A program made the position numbers and the translations under genes. Below are positions 14,843 through 23,248 of a stretch of DNA of 40,184 nucleotides, one piece after another. Under the pieces are notes generated by a model. It made no database searches. It worked only from the letters and a program-made list of their open reading frames with translations, and was not told the DNA's origin. Source of the DNA: Candidatus Aminicenantota bacterium (GTDB lineage: Bacteria > Acidobacteriota > Aminicenantia > Aminicenantales > UBA4085); the NCBI GenBank assembly GCA_026393865.1, contig JAPKZI010000204.1, positions 1 to 40,184 on the forward strand, written 5' to 3'. Position 1 is the stretch's first letter. Every line of letters begins with the position of its first letter.

Positions 14843-16048
14843 ATGGCCATTTATGCTTGGAAAGGAAGAAACCGATACGGGGACGCCGTCGCCGGAGAGC
14901 GCGTCGCCAACTCGCCCGAGGAACTGACCCGAGCTCTGCAGCGCGAACAGATCACCGTGTCCTCGGTCATTCCCCAAAAAAAAGGACTCAGCATCCCCTT
15001 CCTGAAAAAGGAAAAGATCAAGCTCAAGGAGTTGTGCGTTTTCAGCCGCCAGCTGTCGGTCCTGATCGACGCGGAGCTGCCGCTGATCCAGAGCCTCAAC
15101 ATCCTCGTCGAACAGACGAAAAACAAATACTTCAAAAAGGTCCTGACGCGGGTGCGCGAGGACGTCGAAGCCGGATCCAGCCTCAACCAGGCCATGCGGA
15201 AATTCCCCAAGGCCTTCGACGACCTGTACTGCAACCTGGTCGCCTCGGGCGAGCAAAGCGGTTCACTCGACATCATGCTCCAGCGTCTCGCCGACTACAT
15301 CGAGAAGATCGTCAAGCTCCGGGCCCAGGTCAAGCAGGCGATGATCTACCCGTCGGCCATCGTCTGTTTCGCTCTCCTGACCGCGGTCTTCCTGATGTGG
15401 AAGGTCATCCCCATCTTTTCCTCGATCTTCAATGAGCTCGGCGCCCAGCTGCCGTTCCTCACCCTGGGCATCATCAAGATGAGCGATTTTCTCTCGAACT
15501 ACATTCTCTATCTGTTCCTGGGCGTGATCGCCGCGCTCTTTCTCTTCCGTTATTTTCACAAGACCCAGCAGGGGAAATGGGCGGTGGACCGCTTGCTTCT
15601 AAGGCTGCCCATGTTCGGCAAGATCATGTCCAAAGTGGCCATCTCGCGCGTCACGCGGACGTTGGGAACGCTCCTGTCCGGCGGCGTCTCGATGCTCGAA
15701 AGCCTCAAGATCACGGCCTTTACGGCCGGCAACGTCATCATCGAAAAGAGCGTCATGGACGTCCGCAAGCAGGTTTCCGAAGGCAAGAGCTTGACCCAGT
15801 CGTTCACGGCCACGGGCCGCTTCCCGTTCATGATGTCGCAAATGGTCAGCGTCGGCGAAGCCACCGGGACGCTCGACCAGATGCTGGCCAAGCTCGCCGA
15901 GTTCTACGATGACGAAGTTTCAGCGTCGGTCGCCACGCTTCTCTCGGCGCTCGAACCCATCCTCCTCGTCTTCGTCGGCGGGATCGTCGGGACGCTCATC
16001 CTGTCCATGTATCTACCGATCTTCAATTTGATGTCACAGATCCAATGA
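14843..16048 (+). CDS. pilC: Type IV pilus inner-membrane platform protein PilC
   Basis: This 401-aa polytopic membrane protein of the GspF/PilC family couples the PilB and PilT motors to pilin polymerisation. It shows two repeated GspF domains: one beginning LCVFSRQLSVLIDAELPLIQSL, the other VAISRVTRTLGTLLSGGVSMLESL. Hydrophobic segments follow each (about 170-190, 215-235 and 370-392). It starts 12 nt after pilT, and its stop overlaps the pilS start (ATGA), indicating one operon. Confidence 0.92.
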   Translation: MAIYAWKGRNRYGDAVAGERVANSPEELTRALQREQITVSSVIPQKKGLSIPFLKKEKIKLKELCVFSRQLSVLIDAELPLIQSLNILVEQTKNKYFKKVLTRVREDVEAGSSLNQAMRKFPKAFDDLYCNLVASGEQSGSLDIMLQRLADYIEKIVKLRAQVKQAMIYPSAIVCFALLTAVFLMWKVIPIFSSIFNELGAQLPFLTLGIIKMSDFLSNYILYLFLGVIAALFLFRYFHKTQQGKWAVDRLLLRLPMFGKIMSKVAISRVTRTLGTLLSGGVSMLESLKITAFTAGNVIIEKSVMDVRKQVSEGKSLTQSFTATGRFPFMMSQMVSVGEATGTLDQMLAKLAEFYDDEVSASVATLLSALEPILLVFVGGIVGTLILSMYLPIFNLMSQIQ

Positions 16049-17319
16049 CCACCGTCAAACGCGGTTTCCGGGCGCTGATCATCTCGCGCTTGATCATCGT
16101 CACCACCCTGCTCGTGGGCGCCGTGGTCATCCAGATGTCCACGGACTCGTTCCTGCCGCTCGGCCCCTTCTATGCCCTGATCGCCGGGTCCTATGCCCTC
16201 AGCTTGATCTATCTCCTTCTCTTCCGCTGGGAGACCCATCACCGCGCCCAGGCTTATCTCCAGATCGTCTTCGACCTCCTCCTGATCACGATGCTCGTTT
16301 ACATCTCCGGGGGCATCAACGGCAACCTCTATTTTCTTTATGTGTTCGCCATCGTCGCGACGAGCCTCGTCCTCGGCAATCGCGCGGCCTATTTGGCCGC
16401 ATCCCTGGCGGCGATCCTGTTCGGGGGGCTCGCCGATGGGATGTATTACAAGCTGATCCCTTATTTTCGCCAAGACCAGTTCCGCGAGATCTCGGTGGGC
16501 CTTGTGCTCTATACGATCTTCCTGGCCTGGGGCCTTTTCTTCGTGATGGCGTTCCTCGTCAATCATCTGGCCCAGAGCCTCCGGAGCGCGCGCGAGGCGC
16601 TGGCCGGCGCGCAAAAGGAGCTCGAGATCAAGGAACGCCAGGCGGCCGTGGGCCGCATGTCGGCGCTCATTGCCCACGAGATCCGAAATCCTCTGGCCGC
16701 GATCTCGGGATCGGTTCAGGTCCTCAAGAAAGAGCTTGCCGTGAATCCGGAGCAGGCCAGGCTGATGGACATCGTCCTGACCGAATCGCAGCGCGTATCC
16801 CAGTCGATCGACCAGTTCCTGAGCCTGGCCGCGCCCGGCAAGGAGAGCTTCACGACCTTCGACCTGGCCCAGACCATGCGGGAGACGATGACCATGCTCA
16901 AGATGAGCGGCGAGCTCGACGGGCGGACCGCGGTCAAGGGCAATTTCGAGACCGCGCGATTGGATTTTTATGGTAACCCCGGCCAGCTGAAACAGGTCTT
17001 TTGGAACTTGACGCGGAACGCCCTGCGGGCCATGCCCGGCGGCGGCGAGCTGACCATCGACTTCGTCCGTGAGGCCAGGGATCGGGTAGCCCTGCGCTTT
17101 GCCGACACCGGCAAAGGCATGTCGGAGGAGGAGAAGGCGCGCATGTTCGAGCCGTTCTTCTCCCGCTTCGAGGGCGGATTGGGATTAGGGCTGGCCGTTG
17201 TTAAAAAAATCGTGGATGACTACGAGGGTCAGATCCGCGTCGTGTCCGAGACGCTCCGCGGCACGGAGATCCTCATCGCCCTGCCCTTGAGGCCGGCCAA
17301 GACGGCCGAAAGAGAATGA
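16045..17319 (+). CDS. pilS: Membrane sensor histidine kinase PilS
   Basis: This 424-aa protein is the sensor of the PilS/PilR system that controls pilin transcription. The first 175 residues hold about six membrane spans. A short linker leads to the HisKA box ALIAHEIRNPLAAI with the phospho-acceptor His211. The HATPase domain follows: N box LKQVFWNLTRNALRAM, G1 FADTGKGMS, F box FEPFF, G2 GGLGLGLAVVKKIVDDY. PilS kinases typically have exactly this layout. It overlaps pilC by 4 nt and is followed 10 nt later by pilR. In Pseudomonas, PilS senses pilin in the membrane; that role is inferred here. Confidence 0.9.
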   Translation: MTTVKRGFRALIISRLIIVTTLLVGAVVIQMSTDSFLPLGPFYALIAGSYALSLIYLLLFRWETHHRAQAYLQIVFDLLLITMLVYISGGINGNLYFLYVFAIVATSLVLGNRAAYLAASLAAILFGGLADGMYYKLIPYFRQDQFREISVGLVLYTIFLAWGLFFVMAFLVNHLAQSLRSAREALAGAQKELEIKERQAAVGRMSALIAHEIRNPLAAISGSVQVLKKELAVNPEQARLMDIVLTESQRVSQSIDQFLSLAAPGKESFTTFDLAQTMRETMTMLKMSGELDGRTAVKGNFETARLDFYGNPGQLKQVFWNLTRNALRAMPGGGELTIDFVREARDRVALRFADTGKGMSEEEKARMFEPFFSRFEGGLGLGLAVVKKIVDDYEGQIRVVSETLRGTEILIALPLRPAKTAERE

Positions 17320-17329
17320 GAGGCCCGAG

Positions 17330-18748
17330 ATGGAAACGATCCTGATTGTCGACGATGAAAAAAGCATTCTCGACCTCCTCGACGTCGTCTTTAAGAAGGA
17401 AGGCTACAAGGTCAAGACGAATCCGGGGACGCCGAAGGTGTACGAACTCATCGATGGGAGTGATTTCGATATCCTGATCTGCGACATCAAGATGCCGCAG
17501 GTCGACGGCATGGATCTCCTCAAGCACGCCAAGAAGCGGAACCCGATCGCTCCCGTCATCATGATCACGGCCTACGGCAGCGTCAAACAGGCCGTGGAGG
17601 CGCTGAAGGTCGGGGCCTTGGATTACGTCGTCAAGCCGTTCGATATCGAAGAGCTCAAGGTGCTTGTCGCCCACGGCCTCGAACATCGCAAGCTCCGCGA
17701 AGAGAACATCCTGCTCAAAAAGACTTTTCGCGCCGAAGCCAGTTTCGAGAAGATGATCGGCAAGAGCAAGGCCATGCAGGAGATCTTCGGCCTGATTGAG
17801 CGAGTGGCGGCGACGGACTCGACCGTCCTCGTCACGGGCGAAAGCGGCACGGGGAAGGAGATGGCCGCCCGGGCCATCCATGCCCTCAGCCGCCGCCACG
17901 ACCACTCCTTCGTCTCGATCAACTGTGCCGCCCTCCCCGAAAACCTGCTGGAGAGCGAGCTCTTCGGCCACGTCCGGGGGGCGTTCACGGGGGCCGTGGT
18001 TGACAAGCGCGGCATGTTCGAGACCGCCCAGGCCGGGACCATCTTCCTGGACGAGGTGGGCGAGATGTCGCCGTGGACCCAGGTCAAGCTTTTCCGCGTC
18101 CTCCAGGAACGGACGGTCCGTCGGGTCGGCGGCACGGAGGAGATCCCGGTCGACGTCCGGATCGTCGCCGCGACGAACCAGGACCTGAAGAAGCGTATCG
18201 AGGAGGGCAAGTTCCGGGAGGAACTGTTCTACCGCCTCAACGTCATTTCCTTCGAGGTCCCCCCGCTCCGGAAGCGGGTCGAAGACATCCCGCTCATGAT
18301 CTCTCATTTTCTCCAGAAGCATTGCGAAAAAATGGGCCGCAAGTTAAAGCGGATGACGCCCGAGGTCGTCGGCCTCTTGGAGAGCTGCCCGTGGCCGGGA
18401 AACGTCCGGGAGTTGGAAAACATCATCGAGCGGATCGTGGCCGTCGAGGAACGAGAAACAATCACGGCGAGCTGTCTTCCCGCGGAGATCCTCAACGCCC
18501 GTCCGAGGTTGGACGACCAGGCCGTTCTCAAGTTGGGATTCAACCTGGAGGCCCATTTGGACCAGGTCGCCACGAAATTCCTTCTGGAGGCGGGGCAAAT
18601 GGCCGGGGGCAACATGCGGAAGATGGCCGAGATCCTGGGGCTCAGCTACCGGTCGTTGAGATACCTGCTGGATAAATACCAGATTAAATCGGTCAAGCGG
18701 GCGGACCTGAGGAATGGACGCGACGGGGACAGAATTTTGGCGCAATAA
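17330..18748 (+). CDS. pilR: Sigma-54-dependent response regulator PilR
   Basis: This 472-aa NtrC-family activator has a receiver domain (acidic pocket DDE at 8-10, phospho-acceptor D52 in ICDIKMPQVDG, conserved K102). The AAA+ domain has Walker A TGESGTGKE (170-177) and the intact GAFTGA loop (217-222) that contacts sigma-54. The C-terminal Fis-type helix-turn-helix is GNMRKMAEILGLSYRSLRYLLDKY. Once phosphorylated by PilS it should open the sigma-54 promoter of pilA, found about 110 bp beyond its stop. The first pilA-upstream repeat overlaps the gene's last codons. Confidence 0.92.
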   Translation: METILIVDDEKSILDLLDVVFKKEGYKVKTNPGTPKVYELIDGSDFDILICDIKMPQVDGMDLLKHAKKRNPIAPVIMITAYGSVKQAVEALKVGALDYVVKPFDIEELKVLVAHGLEHRKLREENILLKKTFRAEASFEKMIGKSKAMQEIFGLIERVAATDSTVLVTGESGTGKEMAARAIHALSRRHDHSFVSINCAALPENLLESELFGHVRGAFTGAVVDKRGMFETAQAGTIFLDEVGEMSPWTQVKLFRVLQERTVRRVGGTEEIPVDVRIVAATNQDLKKRIEEGKFREELFYRLNVISFEVPPLRKRVEDIPLMISHFLQKHCEKMGRKLKRMTPEVVGLLESCPWPGNVRELENIIERIVAVEERETITASCLPAEILNARPRLDDQAVLKLGFNLEAHLDQVATKFLLEAGQMAGGNMRKMAEILGLSYRSLRYLLDKYQIKSVKRADLRNGRDGDRILAQ

Positions 18749-18797
18749 TGACAAAAATCGGCAATAAATGACAAAAAATGTTAACAATAATTGACAA
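18743..18797 (+). promoter_or_regulatory. Three repeats upstream of pilA, probable PilR enhancer sites
   Basis: CAATAATGACAA (18743), CAATAAATGACAA (18762) and CAATAATTGACAA (18785) are direct repeats whose GACAA cores lie 20 and 23 bp apart. They sit about 60-115 bp before the -24 element, where sigma-54 enhancers act. The GACA core is the complement of the TGTC core reported for PilR sites. Binding is inferred. Confidence 0.6.
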
Positions 18798-18857
18798 CAA
18801 GATGGACATCGAAAAAATAACTTATTTAAATACTGTAACTTACGATTTTTTTCAGCC

Positions 18858-18873
18858 TGGCACGCACTTTGCA
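18858..18873 (+). promoter_or_regulatory. Sigma-54 (-24/-12) promoter of pilA
   Basis: TGGCACGCACTTTGCA matches the consensus TGGCAC-N5-TTGC fully. Transcription should start about 12 bp downstream, leaving a leader of roughly 65 nt to the pilA start. The neighbouring pilR encodes the expected activator, which strengthens the call. Confidence 0.85.
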
Positions 18874-18949
18874 AAGATATTGAGTGCTATGCAAATTCAA
18901 AACGCCTTGTTGGAAGAGGAAAAAAGCAACAAGGAAATAGGAGGTTTTA

Positions 18950-19483
18950 ATGTTTAACTTGAAGAAGCAAAAAGGCTTCACCCTGATCGAGCTGCTGATC
19001 GTCGTGGCCATCATCGGGATCTTGGCCGCCCTGCTCATCCCTAACGCCATGACCGCTCTCCAGCGGGCCAAGGTGAGGGGCACGCAGAAGGACCTCGCCC
19101 AGATCGCCTCGTGGATTGCCGAGTACATCACGGACAAAGCGACGCCCTTCGCCCAGACAGGCGACATTTCGACGGCCATGAACACGGCCCTTGTCCCGAT
19201 GTACACGAAGGCCCTGCCGACCACGGACCAGTGGGCGACCAAGTTCAAGGTCTACACGGGCACGGCCGTCAACGGCAACTACGGGTTGACGGGTGCGGCC
19301 ACGGACGATTTTCTGGTCTCGTCTTACGGCCGAGGCGGCACGTTGGAAAGCTGGACGTACAACGCCTCCACTCCCGAAGGCGGCTATTATTCGATCTCGA
19401 CGGCAGCCGACTTCGACAAGGACCTGGTCAATTTCAACGGTCAGTTCATCCGCGGCCCGAGATCCGGAACCGCCGTCTCGTAA
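18950..19483 (+). CDS. pilA: Type IV pilin PilA
   Basis: This 177-aa prepilin has a 9-residue leader MFNLKKQKG, the prepilin peptidase cleavage site G/FTLIE with Glu at +5, and the hydrophobic N-terminal helix LLIVVAIIGILAALLIPNAM that packs the pilus core. The globular part contains no cysteine, so the usual C-terminal disulfide loop is missing. Its layout (DQWATKF.., YGRGG) is reminiscent of GspG-like pilins. A strong AGGAGG precedes the ATG. It is transcribed from its own sigma-54 promoter and ends at a strong terminator. Its position after pilR supports it as major pilin. Confidence 0.88.
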   Translation: MFNLKKQKGFTLIELLIVVAIIGILAALLIPNAMTALQRAKVRGTQKDLAQIASWIAEYITDKATPFAQTGDISTAMNTALVPMYTKALPTTDQWATKFKVYTGTAVNGNYGLTGAATDDFLVSSYGRGGTLESWTYNASTPEGGYYSISTAADFDKDLVNFNGQFIRGPRSGTAVS

Positions 19484-19512
19484 GAATTTCGGCCCTAACC
19501 AAGCCTTGCGAC

Positions 19513-19549
19513 AAGGGCGATGCGAGGGATCTCGCGTCGCCCTTTTTTT
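19513..19549 (+). terminator. Rho-independent terminator of pilA
   Basis: The stem AGGGCGATGCGAG / CTCGCGTCGCCCT closes a short GGAT loop and is followed by a run of seven T. It lies about 30 bp after the pilA stop, between pilA and plsC. Confidence 0.9.
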
Positions 19550-19587
19550 ATGTGGTCCCCCCTTCTTTTATAGTATAATTCCGGGCC

Positions 19588-20301
19588 ATGAAGGTCCGGA
19601 CCCTCTTTCTTTTTCTTTTTTATATCGTGCTCGTCATCTGCCTCACTCCCATTCTCTTGTTCTGCATCCTCTTCGGGATCCGCGAGCCCTTCTATGACCT
19701 TGGCAAAGCGGCCATGCGGCTGTCGAGGTGGATCTTGGGACTTCGGCTCGAGGTGACGGGATTGGAACATGTGGACCGGGCCAAGACCTATGTCTTTATG
19801 GGCAACCACACCAGCTTCATCGACGGGCCTCTGCTGTTCATGCTCATCCCCCAGCACGTTCGGGTCATCCTTAAAAAAAGCATCTTCAGGCTGCCCGTTC
19901 TAGGTTTCGGCATGAAATATGTCGGATTCATCCCCGTCGACCGGAAGCGCGCCCAGCGGGGAAAAGAAGCGATCGAGCGCGCCGCCCGCCAAATGAGGGA
20001 GCGAAAGTATTCGTTCCTTATCTTCCCGGAAGGGACGCGGAGCCGCGATGGGAACTTAGCGGTCTTCCGTCGCGGCGGATTCTTCCTGGCCGTGGAAAGC
20101 GGAGCGCCGATCGTTCCCGTTTCGATCCGGGGTACGTTCGAGATCATGCCCAAAGGCCGTTTTTTCGTTAAGAAAGGGGACATCCGGGTGAGCTTCAGGC
20201 CGGCCATCCCGGTTCAGAACACCGGTGCGCAGGACCTGACCGATCTCATGGACAAGGTCCGGACGTCCATTCAAGACGGCCTCGGGGAGGAGAGAACATG
20301 A
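19588..20301 (+). CDS. plsC: 1-acyl-sn-glycerol-3-phosphate acyltransferase
   Basis: This 237-aa membrane-associated enzyme acylates lysophosphatidic acid to phosphatidic acid in phospholipid synthesis. It has an N-terminal membrane anchor (LFLFLFYIVLVICLTPILLF). Motif I is GNHTSFIDG (the NHxxxxD catalytic pair), motif III is FPEGTRSRDG, and the final substrate-binding motif is VPVSIRGT. The length is typical. TATAGTATAAT-like sequence upstream could serve as its promoter. Its stop overlaps the gmhA start by 4 nt. Other lysophospholipid acyltransferase activities are possible. Confidence 0.87.
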   Translation: MKVRTLFLFLFYIVLVICLTPILLFCILFGIREPFYDLGKAAMRLSRWILGLRLEVTGLEHVDRAKTYVFMGNHTSFIDGPLLFMLIPQHVRVILKKSIFRLPVLGFGMKYVGFIPVDRKRAQRGKEAIERAARQMRERKYSFLIFPEGTRSRDGNLAVFRRGGFFLAVESGAPIVPVSIRGTFEIMPKGRFFVKKGDIRVSFRPAIPVQNTGAQDLTDLMDKVRTSIQDGLGEERT

Positions 20302-20858
20302 ACCAGCGAGCTTTGATCCAAGAATGCAGCCGCCTCTTGGAAATGTTTCTGATATCGCGGGCCGAAGTCCTCGAGCGGGCCGTCCGGGCCTGTGTCGAGG
20401 CCCTGCGCCGCGGAGGAAAACTCCTCCTTTTCGGCAACGGAGGCAGCGCCGCCGAGGCCCAGCATTTCGCGGCCGAGCTCGTCAATAAATTTTACGAAAA
20501 GCGGCCGCCGATCCGGGCCATCGCCCTGACGACGGATACCTCGGTCTTGACGTCGATCGGCAACGACGTGAGCTTCGAGGCGGTTTTCAGCCGTCAAATC
20601 GAGGCGCTGGCCGACGCCGGCGATGTGGCCCTGGCCCTGTCGACGAGCGGCGGATCTCCCAACGTGATCCGGGCGCTGAAAGCGGCGAGGAAGAGAAAAT
20701 TGGTAACGATCGGACTGACCGGAGAGGGCGGTGGAAAGATGGCCGGGCTTTGCGACATCCTGATCGATGTCCCTTCTTCGCGCACGCCGCGCGTCCAGGA
20801 GATCCACCTGATCGCCCTGCATGTTTTGGCTGAAGAAATTGAAAATAGGTTAGCCTAA
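20298..20858 (+). CDS. gmhA: SIS-domain phosphoheptose isomerase (GmhA family)
   Basis: This 186-aa protein isomerises sedoheptulose 7-phosphate to D-glycero-D-manno-heptose 7-phosphate, the first step to LPS core heptose. It shows the family patterns FGNGGSAAEAQHFAAELVNKF, ALTTDTSVLTSIGND, ALSTSGGSPNVIRAL and the C-terminal EIHLIALHVLAEEIE. Length is normal. It is coupled to plsC by a 4-nt overlap. The related DnaA-binding DiaA is a possible alternative, but the KFYEKRPPIRAIALTTD region favours GmhA. Confidence 0.85.
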   Translation: MNQRALIQECSRLLEMFLISRAEVLERAVRACVEALRRGGKLLLFGNGGSAAEAQHFAAELVNKFYEKRPPIRAIALTTDTSVLTSIGNDVSFEAVFSRQIEALADAGDVALALSTSGGSPNVIRALKAARKRKLVTIGLTGEGGGKMAGLCDILIDVPSSRTPRVQEIHLIALHVLAEEIENRLA

Positions 20859-20864
20859 AATATG

Positions 20865-20884
20865 TCGTCGCGTCGACGATTTTA
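20865..20884. terminator. Short hairpin between convergent genes
   Basis: TCGTCG-CGT-CGACGA (20865-20879) is a perfect 6-bp stem followed by TTTTATTT on the plus strand and flanked by A-rich sequence on the other side. It lies between gmhA and the convergent fusion gene and could end transcription in both directions. The stem is short. Confidence 0.4.
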
Positions 20885-23218
20885 TTTGCCGACGATCTCT
20901 TTGATCTTCTCCGCCCCGGCCGCCCCGCTGTTGAACAGGAAAAAGGCCGCGCTTCCCAGCAATTTCTGGAAGAACGATCTCTGAAGGGCTAAGCGCTCGT
21001 CCGTCGTCTGGAGCAGGTGCGGATTGAAGAATGGGGGATTTTTTCCCGGAGAGACGCTCATCCGCATCCCGGGGCTCTCGCCGGACTCCAGGATACGGAG
21101 GGCTTCATCGGGTGAAAGCTCGACGGCGGAGGGCGAGGTGGCGTCGTTTCGCAGAAGGAAGACCCAGCGGAGCGACGTCCGCCGGACGCAGGCCGCGGGG
21201 CCGCCGATCCAGTTCGGGTCGAGCAGGGCATGGGCGTCCTTGGAGGCCTTGTAGCAGAACGGCGAACCGCGGTCGAGCCGGCAGTCGTCCTGGCGGAGGC
21301 ACTCGGCGTTCTTGCAGTCGTCCTTGTGGACGACGACGTTCTCGCATTTGCTGTGATCGAAGAGCGGGGCGAGCCGGGAGTACAGCTCCGCGGTGTTGGT
21401 CGGAAGATAGACCTTGCGCTCGACGTTGTCGGCGAGGGCCGCCTTGCCCGAATAGCGGACGAAGGAGACCTCGCTCGCGTGGAACCGGAACTTCGGATCG
21501 CGGAGGAGGTCGAAGAAAAGCTCGGTTTTTTTCGTCCCGGGCGGTCCGATGAGAGCGAGCCCGTGGCCGCCCGCGTCCAGGGACATCCCGCGCAGGGAAT
21601 GGATGCCGAACAGCCTTTCGGAGACGTCGGCCACGAGGCCGAGGGCCAGGCTCCGCAGCGGACCGTAGGCGTCGACATTGACGATGACCCCGGTCTTGGT
21701 GTCCGTGTTGTAGAACGCCCGGGGTTCGCGGCCCGGGATCCCGTCGACCGCGTAGATGATGCCGTGCGGCTCGAGGTCGGACTCGAGCTGGGCGGGATAC
21801 CAGTTCTCGACCCAGAAATCGTTGAGGTGGGAAACGTTCGTCCGGAGCTGGACGATCACGCCGTTGATGTTGGCGTTCCACTCGAAATAATTCTCGGCGG
21901 AGAGATGGCCTTGAACCTCGGCCACGAGCCCGTCGCGAACCTTGTCCGGGACGGCCGCGTCCACGGGGACGGATTTATGGACGTGGGGGATGTAATTGGC
22001 CAGCGCGACGCGCTTGGCCTTCCGGGCCGGTTTGAGCTGTCCGAGAGCCCGGCCGATCCTCTCCATCCCTTTCTCCAGGTTGGTCATGGACGTCGCGTAG
22101 GAAAGGCGGATGTAGTCGTCGGCGCCGAACGCGTCGCCGGGAACGATGGCCACCTGGGCTTCCTTGAGCAGGTAATAGGCCATGCCGTAGGAATTGCGGA
22201 TGGGCGTCCCATTGAATTCCATCTCGTAGTAGGCCCGGACGTTGGGAAAAAGGTAAAAGGCGCCCTGGGACTTGAAACAGGACAGGCGGGGGATGGCCAG
22301 AAGCTTCATCAGGCAGTAATTCCGTCGCCGCTGGAATTCGGCGACCATTTTGGACAGTTCGAACTGGGGGCCGCTGAGGGCCTCAAGGGCCGCTTTCTGC
22401 GAGATCGAGGCCGGATTGGACGTGGTGTGGCTCTGGATCTTGTCCATGCCGTTGATCACGTCGGCCGGCCCGGCGGCGTAGCCGATGCGCCAGCCGGTCA
22501 TGGAGTGGGATTTCGACACGCCGTTGATGATGATCGTCTTTTTCCGGATGTCCTCCCCGAGGGAGACGAAGCTCGTGTAGGGGAAGCCGTCGAAGACGAG
22601 CTTGTTGTAGATATCGTCGGAGATGACATAGATGTCCTCGTTCCGGACGACGTCGGCGAGAGACTCGAGCTGGGCTTTCGAATACGTGGCCCCGGTCGGG
22701 TTCGAAGGCGAGTTCAGGATGAGGGCTTTCGTCGCCGGGGTGATATGGGCCTTGAGCTCGTCGGCGGTCAGGACGAACCCGTTCTCCTCCTTGGTCGGGA
22801 CGATGACGGATTTTCCCTTGGCCAGAGTCACGAGATGAGGATACGTCACCCAGAACGGGGCGGGGATGATGACCTCTTCGCCGTCGTTGACCAGGGCCTG
22901 GACGAGATGGAAGAGCGAGCTCTTGGCGCCCGTCGAGACGATGATTTCCTTGGGTGTATAGGCCAAGCCGTAATCTTCCTGGATCCGGGCGATGATGGCC
23001 TTTTTCAGCGCCGGCATGCCCCCGCTTTCGGTATACTTCGTGAAATTCTCCTGGATGGCCTTGATGCCGGCGGCCTTGACGTTCTCGGGAGTGGGGAAGT
23101 CCGGCTCGCCGAGGCTGAGGTCGACGACGTCGATGCCCTCGGCCTTCATAGCCTTGGCCTTGGCCGCGACCTTGAACGTGGGCGATTCGCCGATCTGGTT
23201 GGCTTTATCTGAGATCAT
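20882..23218 (-). CDS. Class I aminotransferase fused to a PEPCK/HprK-like P-loop domain
   Basis: This 778-aa protein has two halves. Residues 1-395 are a PLP-dependent aspartate-type aminotransferase: LSLGEPDFPTP, SPSNPTG, DDIYNKL, the PLP lysine K236 in NGVSKSHSMTGWRIG, and RLSYA with the substrate-carboxylate Arg. Such enzymes run about 395 aa, so this half is complete. Residues 400-778 hold a P-loop GPPGTKKTE (558-566). Downstream, LRWVFLLRNDATSP..ELSPDEALRILESGE resembles the PEP carboxykinase pattern. A Cys-rich stretch at about 640-680 could bind metal. The half-domain's substrate is unknown. It follows the flotillin gene by 30 nt. No stop or frame break separates the halves. Confidence 0.8.
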   Translation of the reverse strand: MISDKANQIGESPTFKVAAKAKAMKAEGIDVVDLSLGEPDFPTPENVKAAGIKAIQENFTKYTESGGMPALKKAIIARIQEDYGLAYTPKEIIVSTGAKSSLFHLVQALVNDGEEVIIPAPFWVTYPHLVTLAKGKSVIVPTKEENGFVLTADELKAHITPATKALILNSPSNPTGATYSKAQLESLADVVRNEDIYVISDDIYNKLVFDGFPYTSFVSLGEDIRKKTIIINGVSKSHSMTGWRIGYAAGPADVINGMDKIQSHTTSNPASISQKAALEALSGPQFELSKMVAEFQRRRNYCLMKLLAIPRLSCFKSQGAFYLFPNVRAYYEMEFNGTPIRNSYGMAYYLLKEAQVAIVPGDAFGADDYIRLSYATSMTNLEKGMERIGRALGQLKPARKAKRVALANYIPHVHKSVPVDAAVPDKVRDGLVAEVQGHLSAENYFEWNANINGVIVQLRTNVSHLNDFWVENWYPAQLESDLEPHGIIYAVDGIPGREPRAFYNTDTKTGVIVNVDAYGPLRSLALGLVADVSERLFGIHSLRGMSLDAGGHGLALIGPPGTKKTELFFDLLRDPKFRFHASEVSFVRYSGKAALADNVERKVYLPTNTAELYSRLAPLFDHSKCENVVVHKDDCKNAECLRQDDCRLDRGSPFCYKASKDAHALLDPNWIGGPAACVRRTSLRWVFLLRNDATSPSAVELSPDEALRILESGESPGMRMSVSPGKNPPFFNPHLLQTTDERLALQRSFFQKLLGSAAFFLFNSGAAGAEKIKEIVGK

Positions 23219-23248
23219 GGGAATCCCTTCTCCAAGCGTCCGGGCGCG

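Noticed and set aside
21230-23212. A 660-aa plus-strand ORF opposite the aminotransferase fusion.
   Set aside because: This is a shadow produced by high-GC codon bias. The minus strand encodes clear enzyme motifs.
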